This document shows, one piece after another, positions 8,419 to 17,700 of a stretch of 64,000 bases of DNA. A model generated the notes under the pieces. That model was given only the letters and a program-made list of their open reading frames with translations. It did not search any database and was not told the origin of the DNA. Origin of the DNA: JAEYZM01 sp943372195 (lineage in GTDB: Bacteria > Bacteroidota > Bacteroidia > Sphingobacteriales > Sphingobacteriaceae); assembly GCA_943372195.1 (NCBI GenBank), contig CALRXS010000016.1:7791-71790 (forward strand), read 5' to 3'. The stretch's first letter is position 1. Each line of letters opens with the position of its first letter. The translations under genes and the position numbers were made by a program.

Positions 8419-11382
8419 GTGGTAAGAGTAGATAGTAAGAAAGCCTGCAAATTAGTTTATTCATTAGGTAAACACCCGTACTTAGGATTCGTGATTGAGC
8501 CTCATATAGTTCAATTGAATTCGAATGGTGGTTTCTCATTAACTCATCGTAAACTATATACTCAAACTGCAAAAGAATTCGATACATTTTTAGATGATCA
8601 AGATTATAAGATCATAAAATTATTAGATCAGCTTGATCAAGAATACATCATAAAAAAATATCATAAAGAAGTAATCAGACCAGCGGCATATTTTGCTAAA
8701 ATCTGGAATGATAAACTTTATGCAATCGTTCGTCCGATCATCGAAAAGAAGTTAATAGAAGCTATAAAAATGATTGGCAATAAGCCATTGTTTGAAATGG
8801 GTAAAGAAGGTGACCCTGTTCATAAGCAATTACATATTGCCAAAGAACCAGCATCAGTATTATTTCATTTTAGAAGAAGTATAGATGGTACAAGGTATTT
8901 CCCTACAATAAAATATCTTGGAGAAAGAATTGAATTCATGTTTAAAGATGCAGAGATTATTTCTATGCAACCTGCTTACATGTTATTAGGTAATGCATTA
9001 TTATTTTTTGATCAAGACTTAGACGGTAAAAAACTTTTGCCATTTTTAAACAAACGATTTATAGATATTCCTAAAAGTTCAGAGTCAACTTATTTCAAAA
9101 AATTTATTGGTCCATTAATTGAAAGACACAATGTTTATGCTGAAGGTTTTCAAATTATCACTGAGCAATTTGAAGCAGTACCTATTTTAAAAATGGTAAA
9201 TACTTGGAATGATTCTATTCAATTAGTTTTATCTTTTCAATACGGTAAATATAATTTTCTTTATCAATCAGGTACAAAGGTTTCGGTGAGCGTAGAAAAT
9301 AAAAATGATGAGTATATATTTCATCGTGTAAAACGCTCATTATCTTGGGAGGCTACTAAAATAAAGGTATTGACCGACATGGGCTTAATTGCAACAGAAG
9401 GTTCAGCATTTACTATTAATAATAAATCTAATGTTGAAGAACCAAGTACGCAACATCAAATGTTAGAATGGTTATCTGAAAATAATGAAACTTTAGCTGC
9501 TGCTGGATTTAACATTCAACAAGAAGAAAAGGGTAAGAAATATTTCTTAGGTAAGAGTAAAATAGATTTAAAGATTAATGAATCGAACGATTGGTTTGAT
9601 GTATATGCAATAGTTTATTTTGGTAAAATGGAAGTGCCATTTATTGAATTAAAAGATCATATTTTAAATGGTAGAAAAGAATTCTTATTACCTAATGGTG
9701 AGATTGCCATAATACCTGATGAGTGGTTTGCTACTTATCAAAGTTTATTTCATTTTTCAGAATCTGGCAAAGAACTAAAATTTAAAAAACATCATATTGG
9801 CTTATTAAAAGAATATGCTGATTCAGAGTTAGCACAAGTCACAATCGAAAGAAAGCTACAGAAGTTAAGTGCATTTGAGAATATTGACGAAATAGAAATG
9901 CCTGCAAATTTCAAAGGGGAATTGCGTCAATATCAAAAAGCGGGATATGATTGGTTTCATTTTTTAAGAAGATGGAATTTTGGTGGGTGTTTGGCTGACG
10001 ATATGGGTTTAGGTAAAACAATTCAGACTTTAGCTCTATTACAAAAAGTTAAAGAGGAAGCAATTATTAATGCTACTCAACCTAGTTTGTTCGAGAGTAT
10101 ACCAGGTACATTATTTGATCAACAACATACACATACGAGTGATTACCCACGTACATCATTGATTGTAATGCCAACATCCTTAATACATAATTGGTTAAAT
10201 GAGGCGAAAAAGTTTACCCCTGATTTAAAGATTAATATTTACACAGGTGTATATAGAGATAAAGAAATTTCTAATTTTAGTAAATATGATATTGTATTAA
10301 CAACTTACGGCATTACACGACTTGATGTTGATATATTAAAATCATTTTATTTCCATTATATTATTTTAGACGAAAGTCAAATTATAAAAAATCCATCTTC
10401 AAAAATTTCTCGATCAGTTAGATCTTTAAAATCTAAGTTCAAGTTAGTATTAAGTGGAACACCAGTCGAAAACTCAGTAACAGATTTATGGTCTCAAATG
10501 TCATTCGTAAATCCGGGTTTATTAGGTTCACAAACTTTTTTTAATGATGAGTTCGCCACACCTATTGATAAAAAGCAAGACGAAGAGAAAGCAAATAAAT
10601 TACAAACACTTATTAAACCTTTTATACTAAGAAGAACTAAGCAACAAGTAGCATCTGAATTACCACCTAAGGTAGAGCAGTTGTATTATTCAGATATGAG
10701 TGAAGAACAAGAGAAACTTTATGAAGAAACAAAATCTTTTTATAGAAATGAGTTATTAAGGGTAATCACAGAGCAAGGTATTGGTAGGTCACATATTCAA
10801 TTATTACAAGGTTTAAATAAGTTAAGACAAATTGCAAATCACCCAAGTATGGTAGATGAAGATTATGATGCAGAATCAGGTAAATTTTCAGATGTTATTT
10901 ATACTCTTGAAAATATTTTAACAAAGGGTAATAAGGTTTTAATTTTCTCTCAATTTGTAAAACACTTGAACTTATTCAAAAAATACTTTAACGATAATAA
11001 TATTAAGTATTCGTTTTTAGATGGTTCTACTTTAAACAGGCAAGAAGTTGTTGAGGAATTTAAAACGAATGATGAGATTCAGATATTTTTAATTTCAATA
11101 AAGGCGGGTGGGGTCGGACTTAATCTTACAGAAGCAGATTATGTATTTATTTTAGATCCATGGTGGAACCCAGCGGTAGAACAACAAGCTATAGATAGAA
11201 CACATAGAATCGGACAAAAAAATACCGTATTTATTTATAAATTTATAACTAAGAATTCTGTTGAAGAGAAAATATTAGCATTACAGGAAAAGAAGAGAAG
11301 AATTGCTGACAGTTTAATTACGACAGAAGAATCATTTATGAAGTCATTGTCAGAAGATGATATTAAAGCAATACTAGAATAA
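8419..11382 (+). CDS. SNF2-family helicase-like ATPase (RapA/HepA-like)
   Basis: A 987-residue superfamily 2 DNA translocase. The N-terminal ~480 residues are a family-specific region seen in long bacterial Snf2 proteins. The ATPase lobe starts with the Walker A motif DDMGLGKT at about 524-531 and has Walker B as DESQ at about 650. The second lobe ends with motif V (AGGVGLNL) and motif VI (DRTHRIGQ, about 924). A 30-residue insertion rich in His and Thr lies between motifs I and Ia. The start is GTG at 8419: an in-frame TAA at 8395 leaves no ATG upstream, and TACATTTG at 8372-8379 is a fitting -7 element. Such proteins remodel protein-DNA or RNA polymerase complexes; the target is not known. 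bioY follows one base after the stop. Confidence 0.9.
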   Translation: MVRVDSKKACKLVYSLGKHPYLGFVIEPHIVQLNSNGGFSLTHRKLYTQTAKEFDTFLDDQDYKIIKLLDQLDQEYIIKKYHKEVIRPAAYFAKIWNDKLYAIVRPIIEKKLIEAIKMIGNKPLFEMGKEGDPVHKQLHIAKEPASVLFHFRRSIDGTRYFPTIKYLGERIEFMFKDAEIISMQPAYMLLGNALLFFDQDLDGKKLLPFLNKRFIDIPKSSESTYFKKFIGPLIERHNVYAEGFQIITEQFEAVPILKMVNTWNDSIQLVLSFQYGKYNFLYQSGTKVSVSVENKNDEYIFHRVKRSLSWEATKIKVLTDMGLIATEGSAFTINNKSNVEEPSTQHQMLEWLSENNETLAAAGFNIQQEEKGKKYFLGKSKIDLKINESNDWFDVYAIVYFGKMEVPFIELKDHILNGRKEFLLPNGEIAIIPDEWFATYQSLFHFSESGKELKFKKHHIGLLKEYADSELAQVTIERKLQKLSAFENIDEIEMPANFKGELRQYQKAGYDWFHFLRRWNFGGCLADDMGLGKTIQTLALLQKVKEEAIINATQPSLFESIPGTLFDQQHTHTSDYPRTSLIVMPTSLIHNWLNEAKKFTPDLKINIYTGVYRDKEISNFSKYDIVLTTYGITRLDVDILKSFYFHYIILDESQIIKNPSSKISRSVRSLKSKFKLVLSGTPVENSVTDLWSQMSFVNPGLLGSQTFFNDEFATPIDKKQDEEKANKLQTLIKPFILRRTKQQVASELPPKVEQLYYSDMSEEQEKLYEETKSFYRNELLRVITEQGIGRSHIQLLQGLNKLRQIANHPSMVDEDYDAESGKFSDVIYTLENILTKGNKVLIFSQFVKHLNLFKKYFNDNNIKYSFLDGSTLNRQEVVEEFKTNDEIQIFLISIKAGGVGLNLTEADYVFILDPWWNPAVEQQAIDRTHRIGQKNTVFIYKFITKNSVEEKILALQEKKRRIADSLITTEESFMKSLSEDDIKAILE

Positions 11383-11383
11383 A

Positions 11384-11920
11384 ATGGATTATAAAAAATT
11401 TGCAATAGCGAGTACATTATTCGCATTCTTAACTACTGTAGCTGCAGATGTTAATATACCTAACGGAGATATACCTATTACTTTGCAAAGTGTTTTTGTG
11501 TTATTAGCCGGACTTATGGCAGGTGCTAATGCAGGAATTACTTCACAATTAATTTATTTGATGTTTGGTGCATTTTTACCTGTGTTTGCTGGTGAAGATT
11601 TCGGACTTTCAATTTTAGCTGACCCGAGTGTTGGGTATCTATTTGCTTTTCCTGTTGCTGCATTTATAACTGGTATGATCGGACATCAACAAAAGTTTTT
11701 GTTCATAATGTTATCAGTTGTGCTTGCACAAACTTCATTATATATCTCGGGCGTTTCAATCTATTATATTAATTCTGAAAAAACCTGGGCTGAAGTTATA
11801 CAAACTGGCTTTACTGATTTAGCTTTGATAGGGTATTCGAAAGCTATAATAACCGGATTAATTTACTTTGCATACTTAAAGTTTTCTGGCAATAAGCAAG
11901 CCGTCGCGAATAGGAAATAA
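11384..11920 (+). CDS. bioY: BioY-family biotin transporter substrate-binding component
   Basis: The 178-residue hydrophobic protein has about six membrane segments and the BioY pattern: PITLQSVFVLLAG, then a Gly-rich helix, YLMFGAFLPVFAG, and a GYLFAFPVAAFITG segment. BioY is the S component that captures biotin at the inner membrane, alone or with ECF energizing subunits; no ecfA or ecfT gene is near. The start is one base after the SNF2 stop, so it is translated from the same message, although no functional link is evident. Its last 45 bp overlap the 3' end of the convergent O-methyltransferase gene. Confidence 0.83.
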   Translation: MDYKKFAIASTLFAFLTTVAADVNIPNGDIPITLQSVFVLLAGLMAGANAGITSQLIYLMFGAFLPVFAGEDFGLSILADPSVGYLFAFPVAAFITGMIGHQQKFLFIMLSVVLAQTSLYISGVSIYYINSEKTWAEVIQTGFTDLALIGYSKAIITGLIYFAYLKFSGNKQAVANRK

Positions 11921-12511
11921 TACATTTTCTACTCTGACGTCGACTTGTACTTTTTTATTAAACTCTAATATAGCACGAGTATCTTTATCTATTTTTTCAG
12001 CTACTACTTTACCACTCCATAATACATTGTCGGCAATAATATAACCGCCATTATTTACTTTGTCAAATATTAAATCATAGTATTTAGAGTAGTTTTCTTT
12101 ATCAGCATCAATAAACACAATATCAAACTTATCATTTAATGTAGGTATGATTTCGGCAGCATCTCCTAAAATATATTCGATTTTATTTTTATACTCCGAT
12201 TTATTAAAGTATGATCTTACTAAATCTTCTAGCTCTTGATTTATATCTATAGTTATTAATTTACCACCATCTAATAGTCCTTCAGCAAAACACAATGCAG
12301 AATAGCCAGTATATGTACCGATTTCTAAAATATTTTTAGGCTTAATCATTTTAGTTAACATACTAATTACTCTGCCTTGAAAATGCCCAGAAATCATGCG
12401 AGGCATCAATACTTTTAATTGAGTTTCTCTATTCAATTCTTTTAATAAAGCTGGCTCTTCGTCAGTATGTTGTTCTATATATTTAGCTAATGCTTCGTCT
12501 AAGAATTCCAT
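11876..12511 (-). CDS. SAM-dependent O-methyltransferase (TrmR/CCoAOMT-like)
   Basis: A 211-residue class I methyltransferase of the Methyltransf_3 family. The SAM-binding motif I is ILEIGTYTG at about residues 61-69, and the acidic motif around FIDADKENY marks the metal-assisted catechol or tRNA hydroxyuridine type. Bacterial members include TrmR, which methylates 5-hydroxyuridine in the tRNA wobble position, and catechol or caffeoyl-CoA enzymes. The sequence cannot decide between them. It follows the M16 protease gene by 2 bp on the same strand, so the two form an operon. The 3' end overlaps bioY by 45 bp, tail to tail. Confidence 0.85.
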   Translation of the reverse strand: MEFLDEALAKYIEQHTDEEPALLKELNRETQLKVLMPRMISGHFQGRVISMLTKMIKPKNILEIGTYTGYSALCFAEGLLDGGKLITIDINQELEDLVRSYFNKSEYKNKIEYILGDAAEIIPTLNDKFDIVFIDADKENYSKYYDLIFDKVNNGGYIIADNVLWSGKVVAEKIDKDTRAILEFNKKVQVDVRVENVLFPIRDGLLIARKL

Positions 12512-12513
12512 TT

Positions 12514-13755
12514 TTATTCAGGTAGATAAATTAATTTACTGATTTGATTTTCGTTAAATACATCATTTGCTAATTCTTGTAAATCTTCTGCTTTTACTGA
12601 TTCTATTTTTTTATAAATCTGATTTAATGAATCAGCTTTGCCATAATCTAAAACACTTCTACTTAATGCAATGATTACCGACAAATGATTTTCTTCCGCT
12701 AATGATATTTGTCCGATGAATTTACGTTTTGCTAAATTTAGATTCATAGTACTTAATTTCTTTTCTCGTAATATTTTTAATTCTTTTTCAACAAGAGATA
12801 TGCACTTTTCCATCTTACCTATATCTGTTCCCATGTAGATTGTAAATAAACCAGTGTCACTCATGCCAATATAGTTTGCATCTATTGAATAACATATGCC
12901 TTTCTTCTCACGCAACTCTAAATTTAATCTCGAGCTCATACCTGGACCGCCTAAATAATTTGAAAGCAACGACATCGCATTTTTTTGTTTGTGATGAATG
13001 CTTATTGTCCGATTACCAATTACTGCATGACTTTGATTAATACTCTTTTTTATCTCTCTAGTTTCAGCACTGTATCTACTTGGCTTTTCTCTTTTCTCTT
13101 TCGATATTATTTTTTTGATTTGGCCAAAATGATGATCAACAATGCTGATTAATTGTTCAGCATTTAATTTACCATATACACCAATTACCATTTCTTCTGG
13201 TGAATAGTTTTTCTTAGTGAAAGAAATTAAATCTTTTCTATTGATATTTCTTACACTTTTTTTGCTTCCCAAAATATTTTCACCTAATGAATGATTTTTG
13301 AAAATGATATTTTCAAATTCATCTTGAATAGCTTCTTCTGGTGTATCTAAGTATGAATCTATTTCGTCGATTATTACTTCTTTCTCTTTTAAGATCTCTT
13401 TTTCAGGGAATATAGAATTGAACAATAAGTCAGAAAATAATTCAATAGCTCTTTCAGTATGTTCAGAGAGAAATGAAGCATGAATACAAGTATGTTCTTT
13501 AGTAGTGTAAGCATTTAAGTCGCCACCTACCACTTCCATTCTATTTAGAATATTTAATAAACTTTTCGTTGGAGTACCTTTAAATAACATGTGCTCTAAG
13601 AAATGAGCTAAGCCTTCTTTCCCTTTTCGCTCATCTCTTGAACCACAATTAATGATCACACATGAATGAACAATGTTTGAATGAGGGTTATCTTTATGTA
13701 CTATTCTAATGCCGTTATTAAGGGTATAAAGTCTATAATCCATACCCTCAAACAT
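12514..13755 (-). CDS. M16 family zinc metalloprotease (processing-peptidase-like)
   Basis: A 413-residue single-unit M16 protease (pitrilysin/MPP type) with the inverted zinc motif HFLEH (His51, Glu54, His55) and the distal ligand Glu131 in the segment EVIIDEID, exactly 76 residues after His55 as in the family. The C-terminal half has the structural substrate-binding repeat without the zinc motif. No signal peptide is visible, which suggests cytoplasmic or unusual export. A second in-frame ATG four codons in (13743) is an equally good start. It is the upstream gene of a pair with the O-methyltransferase, 2 bp apart. A 33-bp gap separates it from the BNR protein gene upstream. Substrate unknown. 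Confidence 0.88.
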   Translation of the reverse strand: MFEGMDYRLYTLNNGIRIVHKDNPHSNIVHSCVIINCGSRDERKGKEGLAHFLEHMLFKGTPTKSLLNILNRMEVVGGDLNAYTTKEHTCIHASFLSEHTERAIELFSDLLFNSIFPEKEILKEKEVIIDEIDSYLDTPEEAIQDEFENIIFKNHSLGENILGSKKSVRNINRKDLISFTKKNYSPEEMVIGVYGKLNAEQLISIVDHHFGQIKKIISKEKREKPSRYSAETREIKKSINQSHAVIGNRTISIHHKQKNAMSLLSNYLGGPGMSSRLNLELREKKGICYSIDANYIGMSDTGLFTIYMGTDIGKMEKCISLVEKELKILREKKLSTMNLNLAKRKFIGQISLAEENHLSVIIALSRSVLDYGKADSLNQIYKKIESVKAEDLQELANDVFNENQISKLIYLPE

Positions 13756-13788
13756 ACGATATTTTGTTCATTATTAGTAGATAAGCTA

Positions 13789-16464
13789 CTATTCTACTAT
13801 AAAACTCACAGCTTTAGTATTCTCGTTTGATTTTATTCTATAGTAGTATATGCCTGAATTCAAATTCAAATTATACTCTTTATTAATTATTGAATTTTTT
13901 ACTTCTAATTTTTCATTGAAAATATTTCTTCCTTGAACATCAATTATAGAAATTTCTATTTCTGAACTTTCTAAATTCTCTATTTCAATTTTGAATGTGC
14001 CCTTGTTAGTATTCGGGTATAAGTTAAGTTTAGCATTATCAATTTTATTTTGATCGAAGCCAACTGAGCTACTTACTAAATCTGTCATCCAGATTCCTCT
14101 ACCAAAAGTTGCAGCAAATAATTTATTTGAATCAGTATGTATTTCTAATTCACTAACAATTACGTTTGGCATTAAGTTACTATATCTCTCCCAAGTTGTA
14201 CGTCCATCATATGTATAATACACTCCATTGTCAGTACCAATATAAATTGTATTATTATTTGAACCAGGTTGGTTTACTATAGTATTTACCGGGATGTTGG
14301 GTAAATTGTAACTGATGTTCGTCCAACTTTGTCCTGCGTTCGTTGTCTTATAAACTTTTTGTCCGTCAACAAAACCACTAAATACCACCCATGCTGTAGA
14401 AGGATTTTCATTATCTACACTTATATATGTTACATATAATGAATCAGGCAAACCTGCCGTTGCATTAATCCAGCTAGTGCCGCCATTAGTAGTTACGTAT
14501 AGTTTAGTTTTCTCATTCTGTTTATGTACTATTCTTTTTGCTACATAAATAAAATCTTCATTACTGTTTGCTACATCAAAAAATGAAATTGGTGCATGTT
14601 GACCATTTGACATCGTAGCAAAATTTGATTTCTTCTGAAAGCTTATACCTTCATTTGTAGACTTATAAATATTGCCATAACCTATGTATAAAATATCTGG
14701 AGAATTTTTAGAGATTTTGAATGGTGTTGTCCATTCACCATCTTCGTCACCTGGTTGAAATATACTATTATAAGATAAACCACCATCAAAAGATTGAACA
14801 AAATTTCCGAATTGATATGATCCGTATAAAGTTAAATCATCAGTAGGGTGTAGGGCGCACTCCATTCCATCACCACCAATAATATTTACCCAAGAATTTC
14901 CTTCTTTATAAAAGGTAGAATTATCTTGAGCACCAGCAATTACATCTCCAAATTTTTCTCTCAATCCTAATCTATAAAATGAAGTAATCTGCATACCATT
15001 GCTTACAAATTTCCATCGTGTCGGAAATTCATAATTAGGATCTGGTGAGCTCCATGTACCTATAATTATACTGTCACTTCTATACAAGCCACCATCATTA
15101 GCAACAAAGTATGCATCGTTTGTTGGGTTGTATTTATATTGATGTTGATCAGCGTGTAAAAACTTTTCACCATAATAAGGTAGCCAAAATGAAACACCAT
15201 CCCATGATAAACCTCCATCTGAAGTACCCCACATATTTATACCGCCTATATAAACTTTATTTTTATTTTTTGCATCTACTACAATCGCCAAGTCATATGT
15301 CCCTTGTCCGCCTGGTGCATTACTATCATACCATCCTAATAAATTTATAGCATCACTTGACGTGTATCTCTTTACCCATGATTGACCGCCATTTATACTT
15401 GCATAAAATCCTTCGAAGCCTCTATCTAATCCGCATGTAATTGCATACACATAATTAGTATCATTCAATGAAACTGCTATTTCTACTCTTTGTACATTTT
15501 TACTTGGTATATTAGTATTTAAAGTTGACCATGTTTCACCGAAATCATTAGATTTTATTATACCTGCAGAGCCTTCGTTTAAAGTATAAACGTAGCCAGT
15601 ACTTGCATAAAGAGTGTTTATATTTTTCGGATTTTCTTCTAAATCCCAAATAATTTCATTTGATTTTTTTGTCCAGGTTTGACCCGCATCATACGACTTC
15701 CAAATCCCTTCGATACCCACAGCTATTAATTCATTAGAGTTACTCGGCTTCACAATTACTTTTCTAATTAATGAAGCATCAAGATTATTTTGTTCAAATG
15801 TTAATCCGGTTGCTGCCCATGTATTTCCACCATCTACAGATTTATAAATTCCAATACCATAATGCGTATGTCTTTTTCTACCATCAGTATTTAATGCAAC
15901 ACCTAAGTATGCATAATCTCCAACCGATGCATACAAAGTATTCGTATTATTAGGATCTATTGCAATATCTGATATTCTAATGATGGGTAAATTATCACCT
16001 ATAGGTGTAAATGTTTGTCCGGCATTTGTAGTTTTCCATATACCACCTTGTGCAACTCCAACATACATGATATTCGAATCTGTTGGATGAAAAGTCACGC
16101 AATTGATACGACCCATACCATGACTTGAAGGTCCAAAAGCTGGGGGCAACTCATTGGGTCCGAAAGGTACCCAAGCAGAGCTCATTTTTGAAGATGCATT
16201 ATTTTGCAAATTCATTTTTGATAAAGTATTTACATACTCTTTTAAATCGGGTAATGAACCATCGGGATTTAAACGTTGATCATAATGATGTTCCCAACGT
16301 TTGAACCATTTCCAACCTTTTACATTATTTAAATCTACGGATGATCGATAATTATTAAACTCTTGTTGTAAATCTAAAAAGGAAGTATTGCTTTTTTTAT
16401 TTGTAAATATTTGAGCAAATAATATTTGCGGCAATAATATTAATACTAAGAGTAGACGCTTCAT
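13789..16464 (-). CDS. Secreted BNR/Asp-box repeat protein with T9SS C-terminal sorting domain
   Basis: An 891-residue extracellular protein. The signal peptide covers about 1-18 (LLLVLILLPQILFAQ). At least ten Asp-box-like motifs of the form SxDxGxTW recur across the body (for example SVDGGNTW, SYDAGQTW, SNDFGETW, TTNGGTSW), typical of sialidase- or sortilin-like beta-propellers. The final ~75 residues form a type A T9SS sorting domain: LNLYPNTNKG, then IIDVQGRNIF, then SGIYYYRI. The T9SS exports such proteins and attaches them to the outer surface. No glycosidase catalytic residues can be assigned, so it may be a binding or structural protein. porX, a T9SS regulator, lies about 6.5 kb away. 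The gene is divergent from the folate gene. Confidence 0.88.
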   Translation of the reverse strand: MKRLLLVLILLPQILFAQIFTNKKSNTSFLDLQQEFNNYRSSVDLNNVKGWKWFKRWEHHYDQRLNPDGSLPDLKEYVNTLSKMNLQNNASSKMSSAWVPFGPNELPPAFGPSSHGMGRINCVTFHPTDSNIMYVGVAQGGIWKTTNAGQTFTPIGDNLPIIRISDIAIDPNNTNTLYASVGDYAYLGVALNTDGRKRHTHYGIGIYKSVDGGNTWAATGLTFEQNNLDASLIRKVIVKPSNSNELIAVGIEGIWKSYDAGQTWTKKSNEIIWDLEENPKNINTLYASTGYVYTLNEGSAGIIKSNDFGETWSTLNTNIPSKNVQRVEIAVSLNDTNYVYAITCGLDRGFEGFYASINGGQSWVKRYTSSDAINLLGWYDSNAPGGQGTYDLAIVVDAKNKNKVYIGGINMWGTSDGGLSWDGVSFWLPYYGEKFLHADQHQYKYNPTNDAYFVANDGGLYRSDSIIIGTWSSPDPNYEFPTRWKFVSNGMQITSFYRLGLREKFGDVIAGAQDNSTFYKEGNSWVNIIGGDGMECALHPTDDLTLYGSYQFGNFVQSFDGGLSYNSIFQPGDEDGEWTTPFKISKNSPDILYIGYGNIYKSTNEGISFQKKSNFATMSNGQHAPISFFDVANSNEDFIYVAKRIVHKQNEKTKLYVTTNGGTSWINATAGLPDSLYVTYISVDNENPSTAWVVFSGFVDGQKVYKTTNAGQSWTNISYNLPNIPVNTIVNQPGSNNNTIYIGTDNGVYYTYDGRTTWERYSNLMPNVIVSELEIHTDSNKLFAATFGRGIWMTDLVSSSVGFDQNKIDNAKLNLYPNTNKGTFKIEIENLESSEIEISIIDVQGRNIFNEKLEVKNSIINKEYNLNLNSGIYYYRIKSNENTKAVSFIVE

Positions 16465-16519
16465 ATTTTATTTTTTCATAAATTTAACAAATTGCATACC
16501 ATAAATTGCTAAATATAAC

Positions 16520-17089
16520 ATGAATAAGACAGAACTCCGAAAATTAATACTTGAAAAGAGGGAGGCATTAAGCTCAGAGCAGCGTTGTGCTTTGCTTCAG
16601 CAAGTTATAGACCACTTGAATGAGTTTGACTTTTCGAATATTAAAGTTGTACATATTTACCTTCCGATTAAGAAGAAAAATGAGATTGATACATTCCCTA
16701 TAATAGGTTTTTTGAAATTAATTGCCCCAAGTCTAAAAATCGTAATACCGAAAAGTGATTTCAATACATTTGATATGATTAATGTATTGTATGATGACAA
16801 TACTATTTTAACAGAAAATGAATTTAGTATTTGGGAGCCAGTGAATGGTGATGTGATAGAAAACCAAAAAATTGATATGGTAATTTGTCCTTTATTAAGT
16901 TTTGATAAACGCGGGTATAGAGTGGGTTATGGCAAAGGATTTTATGATCGATTTTTGAATAAGTGTAGAGAAGATGTAGTAAAAATCGGATTATCGTATT
17001 TTGAGCCTGAAGAAATTATTGAGGATGTGAATGAGATGGATGTAAGCCTCAACTTTGCAATTAGTCCGTCGAGGCTTTGGAAATTCTAA
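16520..17089 (+). CDS. 5-formyltetrahydrofolate cyclo-ligase
   Basis: The enzyme uses ATP to turn 5-formyl-THF into 5,10-methenyl-THF and so recycles a folate by-product in the cytoplasm. The 189-residue protein has the N-terminal basic helix (MNKTELRKLILEKREALS) and the C-terminal nucleotide motif GYRVGYGKGFYDRFL at about 128-142, the best family signature. It is a single gene between the divergent BNR gene and the convergent efp gene, ending 3 bp before the efp stop. It is often named fthC or ygfA. Confidence 0.93.
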   Translation: MNKTELRKLILEKREALSSEQRCALLQQVIDHLNEFDFSNIKVVHIYLPIKKKNEIDTFPIIGFLKLIAPSLKIVIPKSDFNTFDMINVLYDDNTILTENEFSIWEPVNGDVIENQKIDMVICPLLSFDKRGYRVGYGKGFYDRFLNKCREDVVKIGLSYFEPEEIIEDVNEMDVSLNFAISPSRLWKF

Positions 17090-17092
17090 ATA

Positions 17093-17653
17093 TTATTTTA
17101 CTCTTTCTACGTAATCACCAGTACGAGTATCAATTTTCACTTTATCACCTTCATTGATGAATAAAGGAACTCTAATTTCAGCACCATTAGAAACTGTTGC
17201 AGCTTTTGTAACGTTAGTAGCAGTATCGCCTTTAACAGCTGGTTCAGTATAAGTGATTTCAAGTTCAACGTGAGTTGGAGCTTGACCTGTAATAGGCTCA
17301 TCACTTTCGAAAGCGATGATTAAGTTCATGCCTTCAGAAATAAATTTTGCTGATGCACCAAATAAAAATTTAGGTACGTTAAATTGTTCGAAGGTCTCAT
17401 TATCCATCACCACAAAGAAATCTCCATCTTCGTATAAATATTGATAATCTTTAGTTTCTACTCTACAAATATCAACCTCTTCATCTGTGCGGAAACGGTA
17501 CTCAACTAATTTATTAGATTTTACGTTTCTCATTCTAGCTTGATAAAAAGCACGTAAGTTACCAGGTGTTCGGTGAATAAATTCTTCTACCGTTACTAGT
17601 TCTCCGTTGAAACGTAACACGTTTCCTGTTTTTACATCTGACGCTTTTGCCAT
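17093..17653 (-). CDS. efp: Translation elongation factor P, with unusual tip loop
   Basis: EF-P enters ribosomes stalled at polyproline and promotes peptide bond formation. The 186-residue protein has the three-domain layout and full length. The loop that reaches the peptidyl-transferase centre reads TPGNLRAF: the position of the modified Lys34 of E. coli (PGKGQAF) is Asn32 here, with Arg34 two residues later. So neither the EpmA lysylation nor the Arg-rhamnosylation site lies at the standard position. It is the last gene of the lpxD-lpxC/fabZ-lpxA-ABC block, 47 bp after the ABC gene. A weak -7 like TATCTTTA in that gap suggests extra transcription. Confidence 0.95.
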   Translation of the reverse strand: MAKASDVKTGNVLRFNGELVTVEEFIHRTPGNLRAFYQARMRNVKSNKLVEYRFRTDEEVDICRVETKDYQYLYEDGDFFVVMDNETFEQFNVPKFLFGASAKFISEGMNLIIAFESDEPITGQAPTHVELEITYTEPAVKGDTATNVTKAATVSNGAEIRVPLFINEGDKVKIDTRTGDYVERVK

Positions 17654-17700
17654 ATAATTATATTCTTATTTACTAATTTGAGCCGTAAAGATAATAAAAT

